Origin: Candidatus Methanarcanum hacksteinii | Lineage (GTDB): Archaea; Thermoplasmatota; Thermoplasmata; Methanomassiliicoccales; Methanomethylophilaceae | Direction: 5' to 3' | NCBI GenBank assembly: GCA_006954405.1 | Contig: LVVQ01000002.1 | Location: 1 to 64,000 of the forward strand | DNA: 64,000 bases | Shown: positions 17,558 to 26,307 of the stretch, one piece after another | How positions within the stretch are numbered: the first letter of the stretch is position 1 | Layout: every line of letters begins with the position of its first letter | Translations under genes and position numbers: made by a program | The notes under the pieces: generated by a model | What the model saw: the letters and a program-made list of their open reading frames with translations, nothing else | Told to the model about the DNA's origin: nothing | Databases searched by the model: none

Positions 17558-17610
17558 AATCTGATTGTTATACTATAAAAAACGGTACGTACAATCAGAT
17601 TCCGTTTTTT
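17558..17610. terminator. Two overlapping, mutually exclusive hairpins
   Basis: Stem 1 pairs aatctgattgt (17558-17568) with acaatcagatt (17591-17601). Stem 2 pairs aaaaaacgg (17577-17585) with ccgtttttt (17602-17610) and is followed by more T residues, like an intrinsic terminator. The pairings cross, so both stems cannot form as simple nested hairpins. The region ends 150 bp before the methyltransferase gene. Confidence 0.5.
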
Positions 17611-17719
17611 CGTTTTTACAACAATGTTTCATTAATTCGAAATTAATGGAATTAAGTTTTATTTTAACCGTTTGAGAATATACTAAATGTAACAAAGTTG
17701 CATTTTTAAGTCGAATAGC

Positions 17720-17730
17720 TATATATATCG
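17720..17730 (+). promoter_or_regulatory. Probable TATA box of the methyltransferase gene
   Basis: gctatatatat lies about 30-35 bp before the ATG at 17760, in a strongly AT-rich stretch. This would give a leader of only about 10 nt. Confidence 0.5.
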
Positions 17731-17759
17731 TAGAAGACCTACACCAGTCCGGGATTACA

Positions 17760-18881
17760 ATGGGCTATGAAGAATTATTCCCAACAAACGATCTCAAAGG
17801 CTGGCATGCAAATGCAGCAAAGAGATTCGCAAGTCCTTTCGTGGACAACTACCACGACAGAATAGACGTGGATCCTATTATCCTGTCTAACGCTGCCGTT
17901 CAGTGTGGTTTCACCATCAGGGACTTCTATGAGAAACCTGAACTCGGTATCCACTCAGTCGGATACATCTCTGAACTTTTCGACCTTCTGCCGGTTACAC
18001 ACTGGTTCTTCTCACTCCCGTGGATCAGAGATCTCGGAATCACATTGGAGTACAAGGACACTCTGCCGCCAGTTTCCACAGGACCTATAATCAGCGAGCC
18101 TGAGGAAGTCGAGAAACTCGAGTCGATCCCCAAGGACAAACTCAAGGGTGGAAGCACAGATACACTCTTCCACAACCTCTATGGATACGTTCAGAAGAAC
18201 CTCCCGCACACACTCGTTCCCATCTCATATGGTTTCGATCTTGCAGGAGCAGGTGCAGAGTTGTGCGGTGTCGAGAACTTCATCATGTGGACATTCACAG
18301 AGCCTGACATTGCTCACAAGCTCCAGAAAGTCTACGTCGACACATCGATTAACGGAGCAGACCTCCTTTCCGACACATACGGAATGGCAATGCTTATCGT
18401 CGGATCAGTTCTCGCGAACAACGATATCTTCTCAGATGAACAGGTTGAGGAGTTCTCTGCAAAACTCATGCACTACTATGTAGATCAGTGTTTCAGAAAG
18501 GGAGCAGGACCTCAGATCTTCTATCACCTCTGTGGTAACCACGAGACAGACTACAAGGTGTTCAAGAAGAACCTCGTATGGTCACCCTTCAACGTTCTGC
18601 ACATAGGATACATGGGACAGAAAGAGTTCCCAACACAGATCCTCAAAGAAGAGTTCCAGGATGTCACAACCATCATGGGTTCAGTCGATACGAAACTCAT
18701 GATCCAGGCAAACCCCAAGAAAGTCTACGACAGGGCAAAGGAGACACTCCTTGCTGGACGTGACGCAAAGAAGGGTTACATCCTCGGTACAAGCTGTGAG
18801 ACGCCTCCGTACACCATTCCCGGACAGCTCCTTGCACTTACAAGGGCAGCCAGAGACTTCGGTACATACGGAACATGGTGA
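17760..18881 (+). CDS. HemE/MtaA-fold zinc-dependent methyltransferase
   Basis: 373 residues of the uroporphyrinogen decarboxylase-like methyltransferase superfamily. The zinc site is visible as YHLCGN (about residues 255-260) with a C-terminal cysteine in GTSCETPPYTIPGQLLALTRAARDFG (about 344). Relatives such as MtaA and MtbA move methyl groups between corrinoid proteins and thiols such as coenzyme M. The substrate of this one cannot be read from sequence. Codon use is markedly biased towards C-ending codons compared with neighbours, suggesting high expression. It is followed after 10 bp by a 145-residue partner gene. Confidence 0.8.
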   Translation: MGYEELFPTNDLKGWHANAAKRFASPFVDNYHDRIDVDPIILSNAAVQCGFTIRDFYEKPELGIHSVGYISELFDLLPVTHWFFSLPWIRDLGITLEYKDTLPPVSTGPIISEPEEVEKLESIPKDKLKGGSTDTLFHNLYGYVQKNLPHTLVPISYGFDLAGAGAELCGVENFIMWTFTEPDIAHKLQKVYVDTSINGADLLSDTYGMAMLIVGSVLANNDIFSDEQVEEFSAKLMHYYVDQCFRKGAGPQIFYHLCGNHETDYKVFKKNLVWSPFNVLHIGYMGQKEFPTQILKEEFQDVTTIMGSVDTKLMIQANPKKVYDRAKETLLAGRDAKKGYILGTSCETPPYTIPGQLLALTRAARDFGTYGTW

Positions 18882-18891
18882 GGTGAGAAAG

Positions 18892-19329
18892 ATGGCTACA
18901 ATTTCAGCAGCAGTGAAAGAGATCATCGAGAAGAGAGGACTCAAAGAGGCAGACATCATCGGTATCGTTGATGGATGCGGTGACGACAAGATCTTCAACA
19001 AGGAGAAAGGTCTCTACATCGCAAAGAAAGAGATCGGAGATGCAACAGTTTACGCAGTCTTCGATGAGGCAGGCGATGTCAAGTCGGCATACAGCCACAA
19101 GATGAAGATCTTGGACATCGTTCTCCCTGGAGAAGAGGATTCCGGATGGGTCTACGTCAAGAACGGCCAGCCGCTCAAGAACGGACACACCAACCTCACA
19201 TACCTCGGTGCAACAAGGTCTGGACCTTCACTCACTGAGCCCGTATCAGGAAACTCCTGGTTCGAGGAGTACCTCGCAGTCGGTGCACTCACCACAGCTG
19301 AGGGACTGTTCCAGCAGAAGAGAGCATAA
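18892..19329 (+). CDS. Conserved-looking small partner protein of the methyltransferase
   Basis: 145 residues starting MATISAAVKEIIEKRG. The start follows an excellent GAGGTGAGAAAG 10 bp after the methyltransferase stop. The same strong codon bias as the upstream gene indicates the pair is co-expressed at high level. The protein is a compact alpha/beta sequence with no cysteine motif beyond one CGDDK and no signal. I do not recognise the family. A subunit or corrinoid-related accessory of the methyltransferase is inference from linkage alone. Confidence 0.75.
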   Translation: MATISAAVKEIIEKRGLKEADIIGIVDGCGDDKIFNKEKGLYIAKKEIGDATVYAVFDEAGDVKSAYSHKMKILDIVLPGEEDSGWVYVKNGQPLKNGHTNLTYLGATRSGPSLTEPVSGNSWFEEYLAVGALTTAEGLFQQKRA

Positions 19330-19449
19330 GCTCGCATTCTGTTCTCAAACCACAAACCTTTTCCCTTTTCCTTATTCTTTATTTGAAATTTCAAACGGTA
19401 CAATCAATTATATCATTGGATTGTATTCGCCCTCTTATCGGGATTTGCT

Positions 19450-20811
19450 ATGGTCGATAAGATTGGAGAAACGAATACCTTATGCCCCGTTTGTATGAAG
19501 ACAATCAAGGCTGAGAAGATCGCAGAGGACGATGTTGTCTACATCGTCAAGACATGTCCAGAACACGGTTCATGGAAGGTAAAGATATGGAATGGTGTCG
19601 AGCACTACAAGTATCTATATGAATTCGCAGCCGTACCAAAGACCCCCGAGAAGTTCGCAGTACCTCAGATAAAGGACTGCCCTCATGATTGCGGTCTCTG
19701 CAATCAACATATGCAACACTCGTGTCTCAACGTGGTCGAGGTCACGAATCATTGCAATCTCAATTGTCCAATCTGTTTCGCAACAGCGAATGGGTGCGGA
19801 TATGATTATCATCCCGATATGGAGACTATCCGCGGAATGTTCAAGACAGTGGTGGATTATGTCAAGAGCCCCAGGTGCATCCAATTGTCCGGCGGGGAAC
19901 CTACTGTCAGGGACGATCTTCCAGAGATCGTGAGGATGGCCAAGGAGATGGGCATCGAACATGTTGAGGTCAACACAAACGCAGTACGTATCGCAAAGGA
20001 TATCGAATATCTCAGGGCACTGAAAGAAGCAGGCGTAGATGATTTCTATATGCAATTCGACGGTACGAAGGATGATATCTATCTTCAGACCCGTGGTAAA
20101 TCGCTGTTCGAACTGAAGGAACAGGCCATTGCTAACTGTGCCGAGGTAGGTATCGGGATAACATTGGTCGTCACAGTATCTCCGAACATCAATTTAGACC
20201 ATGTAGGAGAGATAATCAAGTATGCGGCAACCAAAGTGCCTACCGTGAAAGGTGTTCACTTCCAGCCAATATCATATTTCGGCCGTTATCCTGTAGATCC
20301 TGAGAACAATGATCGTGTGACCATACCCGAGTTAGCACAGGCCATAGAGAAACAGACCAAAGGTATGTTGAAGGCGGATAACTTCATCCCCACCTCATGT
20401 TCCAACGTACATTGTGACATGAAGTCATTATCTGTGGTATTGCCTGATCATTCACTCTTCCCGCTCACAACGATGGCATTGGGTCCACCGAAGAAGACCG
20501 ATGATGTCGCAGATAAGACCAGAGGAGAGGTATCCCAATTCTGGAGATTCATAGAGAATTCCATGGATGGCGAGGATGAGAATAGGAGTGATGACGGTTC
20601 ATGGAGAACATTCGTCTCACGTGCGAAGACTCACTATCTCACAGTATCCGCAATGGCATTCCAGGATGTTTGGACCGGTGAGACCGACAGATGGGAGCGC
20701 TGTTGTATCCACGTGGTCACATTGGATGGCAGACTGATACCATTCTGTCTGTTCAACGTAACCAACAACGAAGGAGAGACATTGTACAGGAAGAAGACGT
20801 TCTGTCAATGA
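19450..20811 (+). CDS. Radical SAM enzyme, MJ0619/tetraether-synthase (Tes)-like family
   Basis: 453 residues. An N-terminal Cys pair (CPVC ... CPEHG) is followed by CPHDCGLCNQHMQHSC, and the radical SAM motif appears in TNHCNLNCPICFA (CxxxCxxC). LSGGEPTVRDDLPEI is the SAM-binding GGE region. The C-terminal DGRLIPFC(L)FN fits the class that includes MJ0619 methyltransferases and the tetraether lipid synthase Tes. Extra cysteines suggest additional Fe-S clusters. GGGP synthase lies 2 kb away, so a lipid role is possible, as is a pterin or cofactor role. Length is slightly short for Tes. Confidence 0.82.
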   Translation: MVDKIGETNTLCPVCMKTIKAEKIAEDDVVYIVKTCPEHGSWKVKIWNGVEHYKYLYEFAAVPKTPEKFAVPQIKDCPHDCGLCNQHMQHSCLNVVEVTNHCNLNCPICFATANGCGYDYHPDMETIRGMFKTVVDYVKSPRCIQLSGGEPTVRDDLPEIVRMAKEMGIEHVEVNTNAVRIAKDIEYLRALKEAGVDDFYMQFDGTKDDIYLQTRGKSLFELKEQAIANCAEVGIGITLVVTVSPNINLDHVGEIIKYAATKVPTVKGVHFQPISYFGRYPVDPENNDRVTIPELAQAIEKQTKGMLKADNFIPTSCSNVHCDMKSLSVVLPDHSLFPLTTMALGPPKKTDDVADKTRGEVSQFWRFIENSMDGEDENRSDDGSWRTFVSRAKTHYLTVSAMAFQDVWTGETDRWERCCIHVVTLDGRLIPFCLFNVTNNEGETLYRKKTFCQ

Positions 20812-20818
20812 ATGTTGT

Positions 20819-20854
20819 CAGATGGTCGTTCGTGACAGAGCGAACGATCATCTG
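20819..20854 (+). terminator. Strong hairpin after the radical SAM gene
   Basis: A 14-bp stem (cagatggtcgttcg with cgaacgatcatctg, one G-T pair) and an 8-nt loop, followed by ttttc. It also faces the convergent zinc-ribbon gene. Confidence 0.7.
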
Positions 20855-20874
20855 AAAAGTCCTTTTCAATAGGT

Positions 20875-21177
20875 TTATCTTCTGTAGTATCCGAAAGAGT
20901 TGTGGTAGTTACCAACGATTCCTCTCATGTAATTCGACAAGAATTTCTCTTTCTCTTTCGTGTTAACGATGAATCCGTTGATAGGGAACTCCATATCACA
21001 GTGGACACATCTCACATACTTGCAGTTCTTATTTGCTTGCGGACATGCCCTGCAAGCGATAGCCCTGGACTGGAAGAGGCTGAACTCTTTTCCGCAGTTC
21101 GGACATGTGAACCTATGTGTCGAAGAGAGCAACTGAGGTGTCACACCTGCTCTTGCCATCTCTGGTGTCAAGGTCAT
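20875..21177 (-). CDS. Small double zinc-ribbon protein
   Basis: 100 residues with CPNCGKEF, then CRACPQ...C, then CVHCDMEF, giving seven cysteines in zinc-knuckle spacing. The tail is rich in Asn, Tyr and Arg. No enzyme domain is visible. It lies convergent to the radical SAM gene and divergent from the ligase gene. Nucleic-acid binding or a protein adaptor role is possible; family not recognised. Confidence 0.75.
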   Translation of the reverse strand: MTLTPEMARAGVTPQLLSSTHRFTCPNCGKEFSLFQSRAIACRACPQANKNCKYVRCVHCDMEFPINGFIVNTKEKEKFLSNYMRGIVGNYHNSFGYYRR

Positions 21178-21311
21178 AATCTATTCCTCCAACTGTCCCT
21201 TATGGCTGAAGCAGTATTTACATTGAACGGGGTATCCACCACATAATCACATAGATGTCGTCATGTGTAACGAATAATGCGTACTGGCTCTAGAACTGTT
21301 TATATGATGGT

Positions 21312-22781
21312 ATGGGCATCGTGACCAACATGGGCGCATGGGAATCGATGAAGATGTTCATTGTTAGGCGCAGGTTGTTGTCCAACCTGGTGCCTGCGGA
21401 TTGTAAGACACCATTGGAAGAATGGATCGCTGTGAAGACACGCATGACCTTCAAGAAGAACAAGGAATTGCGTGAACGCATAGGCAAGAACGTCTTGGAC
21501 GATGTGACAAGGAAGGATTTCGACGAATATCAGCTCTTTCGTTTCAGAGAGCAGATGAAGTATGTCGAGGAGAATTCCCCATACTATAGGAACAAATTCA
21601 AGGATGCAGGCGTGAGACCAGAGGACATCAGGACTTGGGAGGATCTGGAGAAGGTGCCCTTCACGGAACCTATCGATCTCGCCGAGAATTCCATGTATTT
21701 CTATGCGGTCTCAAGGACCAAGATGGCTACCGAGTTCACCACCACAGGTACGACGGGCCACAGGAAATTCATAGGGTACACCACCAACGATCTGGTCTCA
21801 AAGATCGATATCGTGGCATCCGCATTGAAGAATGTGGGCATGGGTTCGGATGATTCGCTCCATATCATGTTCCCTCTTGTCGCAGCATGGGACCCGAGTC
21901 TGATAATGGTCGGCGCATGTAAGATCCTCGGATACGGTTCATCGGTCTGTTCCGACGCGGATGTCAAGAAACAATATGATATCATCAAAGAATCAGGTGC
22001 GACATACATAATCGGATTGCCATCTTTCATCTATCGCGTGACCGTTCTCATGGGAGAAGGGTGCGATCTCAGATCATTGGGGATAAGGAAGATCATCTCC
22101 ACATCCGAGCCTCTCTCAGAGAGTATGAGGAAGATTTTGGAGGATGCTTGGGGCTGTAAGGTGTTGGATGTCTGGGGTATGACGGAGTTCGGTCTCGCTT
22201 GCGCAGTGGAATGCGATGAGCAGGATGGTCTGCATACAGATGAAGCAAACTTGCTCTTCGAAGTGATCGATCCAGAGACATTGAGGCATGTGCCTGATGG
22301 ACAGAAGGGAGAATTGGTCATAACGTCGCTCAATGCCGAAGGAACGGCATTGATAAGATACCGCACACATGATATCGCAGCGATGATCGCACCTCCATGT
22401 GCTTGCGGATGCAAATTCAATAGGAAGTTGATGAAGCCCTGCGGTAGGATGGATCTTCAATTCAAGATAGGGATGGGTCACAAGATCTATCCTGTATTGT
22501 TCGATGAGGCTGTATTCATAGACAAATCCGTGGTGGACTATCAGGTCAAGATAACGAAGGACGGTTACAAGGATCTGTTGACATTCGATGTGGAGGCAGA
22601 GCATCCATCGGATGAATTGGCCGAGAGGATAGTGTCTGCAGTATCCAATATCATGGAGGTCAAAGAAGGCATCGAAGAGGATCTGGTCTCTGTACCCAAG
22701 ATATCTTTCGTCAATGTGGGCACTATGCAATATGCAGTGAAGGCCAAGAAGATCATTGACCTTAGGGATAACAAAGATTGA
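21312..22781 (+). CDS. Acyl-adenylate-forming ligase, PaaK/coenzyme F390 synthetase-like
   Basis: 489 residues of the AMP-binding superfamily. Visible are the P-loop-like TTTGTTGHRKF, the STSEPLSESMR region, VWGMTEFG (A5-type motif), and RTHDIA near the adenylate site. A CACGCKFNRKLMKPCGR segment resembles the CxCG zinc-like motif of PaaK-type enzymes. Methanogen homologues are often annotated as phenylacetate-CoA ligase or coenzyme F390 synthetase. The true acyl substrate cannot be told. The ATG at 21312 is the first of several possible starts. Confidence 0.82.
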   Translation: MGIVTNMGAWESMKMFIVRRRLLSNLVPADCKTPLEEWIAVKTRMTFKKNKELRERIGKNVLDDVTRKDFDEYQLFRFREQMKYVEENSPYYRNKFKDAGVRPEDIRTWEDLEKVPFTEPIDLAENSMYFYAVSRTKMATEFTTTGTTGHRKFIGYTTNDLVSKIDIVASALKNVGMGSDDSLHIMFPLVAAWDPSLIMVGACKILGYGSSVCSDADVKKQYDIIKESGATYIIGLPSFIYRVTVLMGEGCDLRSLGIRKIISTSEPLSESMRKILEDAWGCKVLDVWGMTEFGLACAVECDEQDGLHTDEANLLFEVIDPETLRHVPDGQKGELVITSLNAEGTALIRYRTHDIAAMIAPPCACGCKFNRKLMKPCGRMDLQFKIGMGHKIYPVLFDEAVFIDKSVVDYQVKITKDGYKDLLTFDVEAEHPSDELAERIVSAVSNIMEVKEGIEEDLVSVPKISFVNVGTMQYAVKAKKIIDLRDNKD

Positions 22782-22809
22782 ATCGATGCAGGGAAACCTG
22801 CATCAGATC

Positions 22810-23547
22810 TCAATTTCCTTTTGCAGCAGCGATAACATCTCTGAGGATGTTCTCATCGTGACATTTTTCGACGAATGTACCTGTGACGATGATGTCCGCA
22901 CCAGCTTCCCTTGCGGCTTTGGCCTTCTCTGGTGTGTTTATGCCTCCGCCGATTATCAACGGGATGTCGATCTCATTCTTCACAGCTGAGATCATTTTAG
23001 GATCTATGGGTACATCCGCACCGCTTCCTGCTTCGAGATAGACGATATCCATACCTAGGTACTGTGTTCCCAAGGCTGCAGCTACAGCGCTTTCGATGTC
23101 ATCCCTCTTGATGAGTTTGGCTTTACCAACCTCACCGACCTTCATCCCAGGTTCGATGATTATGTAGCCCATCGATATTGGCTCTATGCCGATCTTCTTG
23201 ATTATCGGGGATGCATAGATCTGTGCACCGATGACATATTTCAATTCGGTGGAATTGATCATGCTCATGAAGTACAATGCGTCACATTTCGTGGAAAGTG
23301 CATGCGGGCCTGCAGGGAAATAGATCGTTGGCAAGCCGGTCGCTTTCTTTATGGCGACTGCGGTAGCATCGACATTCTCAGTAGTTATGCCTGTTGAACC
23401 ACCGATCATTATCGCATCGGTCCCTGCTTCCTTGCATCTGAGAGCTATCTCTGCTGCTTCCTCAGGAGTCTGTTTGTCTGGATCCAAGAGGGCCATGTGC
23501 ATCGTACCTTTCTTGATTCCATCCAATATGTATTGTTTTACTGACAT
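22810..23547 (-). CDS. Geranylgeranylglyceryl phosphate synthase
   Basis: 245 residues, TIM-barrel prenyltransferase that makes the first ether bond of archaeal lipids from G1P and geranylgeranyl-PP. Motifs are HMALLDPDKQTPEEAAE, IGGSTGITTENVD, YFPAGPHALS, VYLEAGSGA and IIGGGINTPEKA. It matches the group II GGGPS form. The start at 23547 is preceded by GGAGCGATT. It gives direct support for archaeal origin of the window. Confidence 0.95.
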   Translation of the reverse strand: MSVKQYILDGIKKGTMHMALLDPDKQTPEEAAEIALRCKEAGTDAIMIGGSTGITTENVDATAVAIKKATGLPTIYFPAGPHALSTKCDALYFMSMINSTELKYVIGAQIYASPIIKKIGIEPISMGYIIIEPGMKVGEVGKAKLIKRDDIESAVAAALGTQYLGMDIVYLEAGSGADVPIDPKMISAVKNEIDIPLIIGGGINTPEKAKAAREAGADIIVTGTFVEKCHDENILRDVIAAAKGN

Positions 23548-23774
23548 CAAATCGCTCCTGACCGGATGATATCAAAGCCACCACCAGGTGAACTCCGTCA
23601 CTTTCCGTGACCTATGTGGATCTTTGAAAAGGATGGTTGCGGCGTATATTAAATATTGCATGTTGTGAAAACACTTGATTTGATAAATTCACTCAAGGAT
23701 TTTTCAATGCAGTGATGTTCCAATATCGTTTCATCCTCGACAGTTTCGTGAGTTCACAATTCCTTTATCGATAC

Positions 23775-24770
23775 TTACAACTGTTTCCTAAATGTGTGAT
23801 AATGTCTGGAGAGTGATCCGTGCACTCTTTGTATGAACATGCTCTCGAGTTGTAACGTGTCGCTGCTTATCGGATGCGGGAGCACGACACTGACTGCAGA
23901 ACCAGGTTTGAGCGTATCATCGAATGCAGTCATCGCCCTTGCGTATATGCTCTCGATATCCTCTCCTCCTGTGCATGTGGACCTTCCATAGGGCGGGTCG
24001 CACACAATGGCATCCACCTCTCCGAATCTGTCGTGGATGTCGGATATGTCGGAGACATCGAAATCATGGAGTTCGAGATCATAGAAATCCATATTCTCCT
24101 GTGTACCTGCGATCATCTCGGGGTCGAAATCCGATGCGATCGCTTTCATCCCCATGAATGCCGCCTCGATCACAATCCCTCCAGTACCGCAGAACGGGTC
24201 GAGGACAGTACCTCCTTTCTTTACACCGGTAAGGTTGATGGCGGCCCTAGCGAATCTGGGGTGGAGTGATATCGGTGAGAAGTATGGCCTCTCACCAACT
24301 TTGCGTGTCTCGAGTATGTTCCTGTCGATGACCTTCTCAGACAGATATACGTGGATGCGATCACTCATCAGGATGAATACTTCCTGCTCAGGATCCTTCA
24401 GTTTGACATCATTCTTTCTTGACAATGATGCACCGAGTTTTCTTATGACGTCCTGTGAATCGATGTCCTTCATCATCCCTTCAAATCTTTTGCATCTGAC
24501 GGCGAAAGAGCCTTCAGGGATTTCGATGTCCTCGAATCCTGAGAGATCATCCACATCGAATGAACCGAGATGACGTCCCATCCTGTGTGTCAATGATATG
24601 CGGTCCGCAATGGGTTGTAGGAGATCCTCATCGAATGATGCGATCACATAGCCTGGTCCAATCTTCTCTATCTGATGATCATCCGCCTCGGCTTCAATGC
24701 ATTTCACAGCTTCGGCTGTACACATCGTCTTGTGTTCGCCAGATAATTCGAAAAGGAAAGAGGGCTTCAC
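23775..24770 (-). CDS. tRNA (guanine10-N2)-methyltransferase, TrmG10 type
   Basis: 331 residues. An N-terminal THUMP-like region (about 1-150) is followed by a Rossmann methyltransferase: DPFCGTGGIVIEAAFMGMKAIASDFDPEM (SAM site) and CDPPYGRST (the N-methylation DPPY motif). Archaeal TrmG10 makes m2G/m22G at position 10 of tRNA. It lies 17 bp downstream of radA on the same strand, probably co-transcribed. Confidence 0.9.
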   Translation of the reverse strand: MKPSFLFELSGEHKTMCTAEAVKCIEAEADDHQIEKIGPGYVIASFDEDLLQPIADRISLTHRMGRHLGSFDVDDLSGFEDIEIPEGSFAVRCKRFEGMMKDIDSQDVIRKLGASLSRKNDVKLKDPEQEVFILMSDRIHVYLSEKVIDRNILETRKVGERPYFSPISLHPRFARAAINLTGVKKGGTVLDPFCGTGGIVIEAAFMGMKAIASDFDPEMIAGTQENMDFYDLELHDFDVSDISDIHDRFGEVDAIVCDPPYGRSTCTGGEDIESIYARAMTAFDDTLKPGSAVSVVLPHPISSDTLQLESMFIQRVHGSLSRHYHTFRKQL

Positions 24771-24787
24771 GCCCCCTTCAATGTGTT

Positions 24788-25729
24788 TTAGTCTTTAATA
24801 CCATCCTCGGTGACCAGGAACACTGCCTCGCCTTCAGGGAGGTTGGGTGAGTCGATGAGCCTTGCCACCCTCTTGCCTGCCTTCCCTTTGCGGAGGTAGA
24901 CACGGAAGGTCGCAGTGTGTCCGACGATATGTCCTCCGATAGGTCTCGTCGGGTCTCCGAAGAATGCATCTGGTTTCGCTGCGACCTGGTTCGTCACGAC
25001 TATCGCAGCGTTGTTGAGCGTCGCGAAGTTGAGCAGGTCATGCATGTGTCTGTTCAGGACCTGTTGCCTCTCTGCCAAGGCACCTCTTCCTACGTATTCC
25101 GCTCTGAAGTGTGATGTGAGCGAATCGACGATCATGAGTCTGATCTTCTTCTCCTCTGCGAGCTGTATAGCTTTCTCCACAAGGAACACCTGGTGTTGCG
25201 AGTTGAATGCTCTCGCGACATGGATCCTTCTGAGTGTCTCTTGCGGGTCCACACCAAGGTATGTTGCCATCTGTATGATCCTCTCAGGCCTGAACGTGTT
25301 CTCGGAATCGATGATCACGACATCTGAATCGAGTCCTCCCATCTCTTCGGGAAGTGTCGCATTGACTGCAAGCTGGAAACATATCTGTGTCTTGCTGCTT
25401 CCGAACTCTCCGAAGAACTCCATGATGGATTGGCTTTCTACGCCCCCTCCAATGAGTTCATCCAATGCTTTCGATCCTGTCGTCAGCTTCGTTATCTGCT
25501 TGCGCCTTTCGAGAATGTCCTCTCCGGTCTCGAAACCGCCTATGTCAGCACATAGCTTCGCTCCTTCGATGATGTCCATTGCCTTCTTCTCACCGATCTC
25601 ACATTTCTCCGAGAGATCCGCAGGTGATGCCACGGCAATGGCCATGATGTCCGAATAACCCGCTTCTTGGAGTTTCTCTGCTATAGCTGGTCCTACTCCT
25701 GGTATGTCTTCAAGGGTCTTTGTGGCCAT
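24788..25729 (-). CDS. radA: DNA repair and recombination protein RadA
   Basis: 313 residues. An N-terminal helix-hairpin-helix (IPGVGPAIAEKLQEAGYSD) is followed by the RecA core with Walker A GEFGSSKTQ, Walker B VVIIDSE, and the L1/L2 region VVTNQVAAKPDAFFGDPTRPIGG. It forms ATP-dependent filaments for strand exchange. Length and motifs are typical of archaeal RadA, without intein. Confidence 0.97.
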   Translation of the reverse strand: MATKTLEDIPGVGPAIAEKLQEAGYSDIMAIAVASPADLSEKCEIGEKKAMDIIEGAKLCADIGGFETGEDILERRKQITKLTTGSKALDELIGGGVESQSIMEFFGEFGSSKTQICFQLAVNATLPEEMGGLDSDVVIIDSENTFRPERIIQMATYLGVDPQETLRRIHVARAFNSQHQVFLVEKAIQLAEEKKIRLMIVDSLTSHFRAEYVGRGALAERQQVLNRHMHDLLNFATLNNAAIVVTNQVAAKPDAFFGDPTRPIGGHIVGHTATFRVYLRKGKAGKRVARLIDSPNLPEGEAVFLVTEDGIKD

Positions 25730-25894
25730 TGTTTTTCACCATCCCATATGACATCAAATTAGTATTTAAACGAAATCAGGGGGTCACCGATTGATGAAAA
25801 TAATCGCTGTACGAACATCATTCGCACTTATGGTATCGATAAATGTATTGTTCGTGCAATAATGTTTATAAGCCGAATCAGGATTGGGTGCTTG

Positions 25895-26266
25895 ATGGCA
25901 AAGAAGAGGCGTATCATCGAGAAGGAGGTCGAAGAGGAATATGAGTTCATACCTCCCGAGTTCGATGAGAAGGAGTTTATTCTGAAGGACATCTATGGCA
26001 CGAAGGTACTGATGGCTGTCGCATTGTTATCCATCATCATCGGGATACTGTGCTCATGCGTTCAGAAAGCGTTCGGCGATTCCCTCGGTCTCTGGATTGG
26101 TTTGGCATTGCTCTTCCTCTCCATGTTCTGTCTTCCGAAGATACTTGGTTTCTTCAGATTGAAGGCTGAATATCTGGAGCAGAAGACGATGATCGGGAAT
26201 TACATCCTGTTCATCCTTCTTGGATTGGGCGTATGGATCCTGATGGTCAATGCACCATTCGCGTGA
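25895..26266 (+). CDS. Small membrane protein
   Basis: 123 residues starting MAKKRRIIEKEVEEEYEF, a charged cytoplasmic head of about 45 residues, then three predicted membrane helices (VLMAVALLSIIIGILCSC, LWIGLALLFLSMFCL, YILFILLGLGVWILMV). GGGTG precedes the ATG. No family recognised. It is divergent from radA. Confidence 0.7.
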   Translation: MAKKRRIIEKEVEEEYEFIPPEFDEKEFILKDIYGTKVLMAVALLSIIIGILCSCVQKAFGDSLGLWIGLALLFLSMFCLPKILGFFRLKAEYLEQKTMIGNYILFILLGLGVWILMVNAPFA

Positions 26267-26307
26267 CCTAAAACCACTTAACCTTCATGGTTTCTATCGA
26301 ATCTCAC

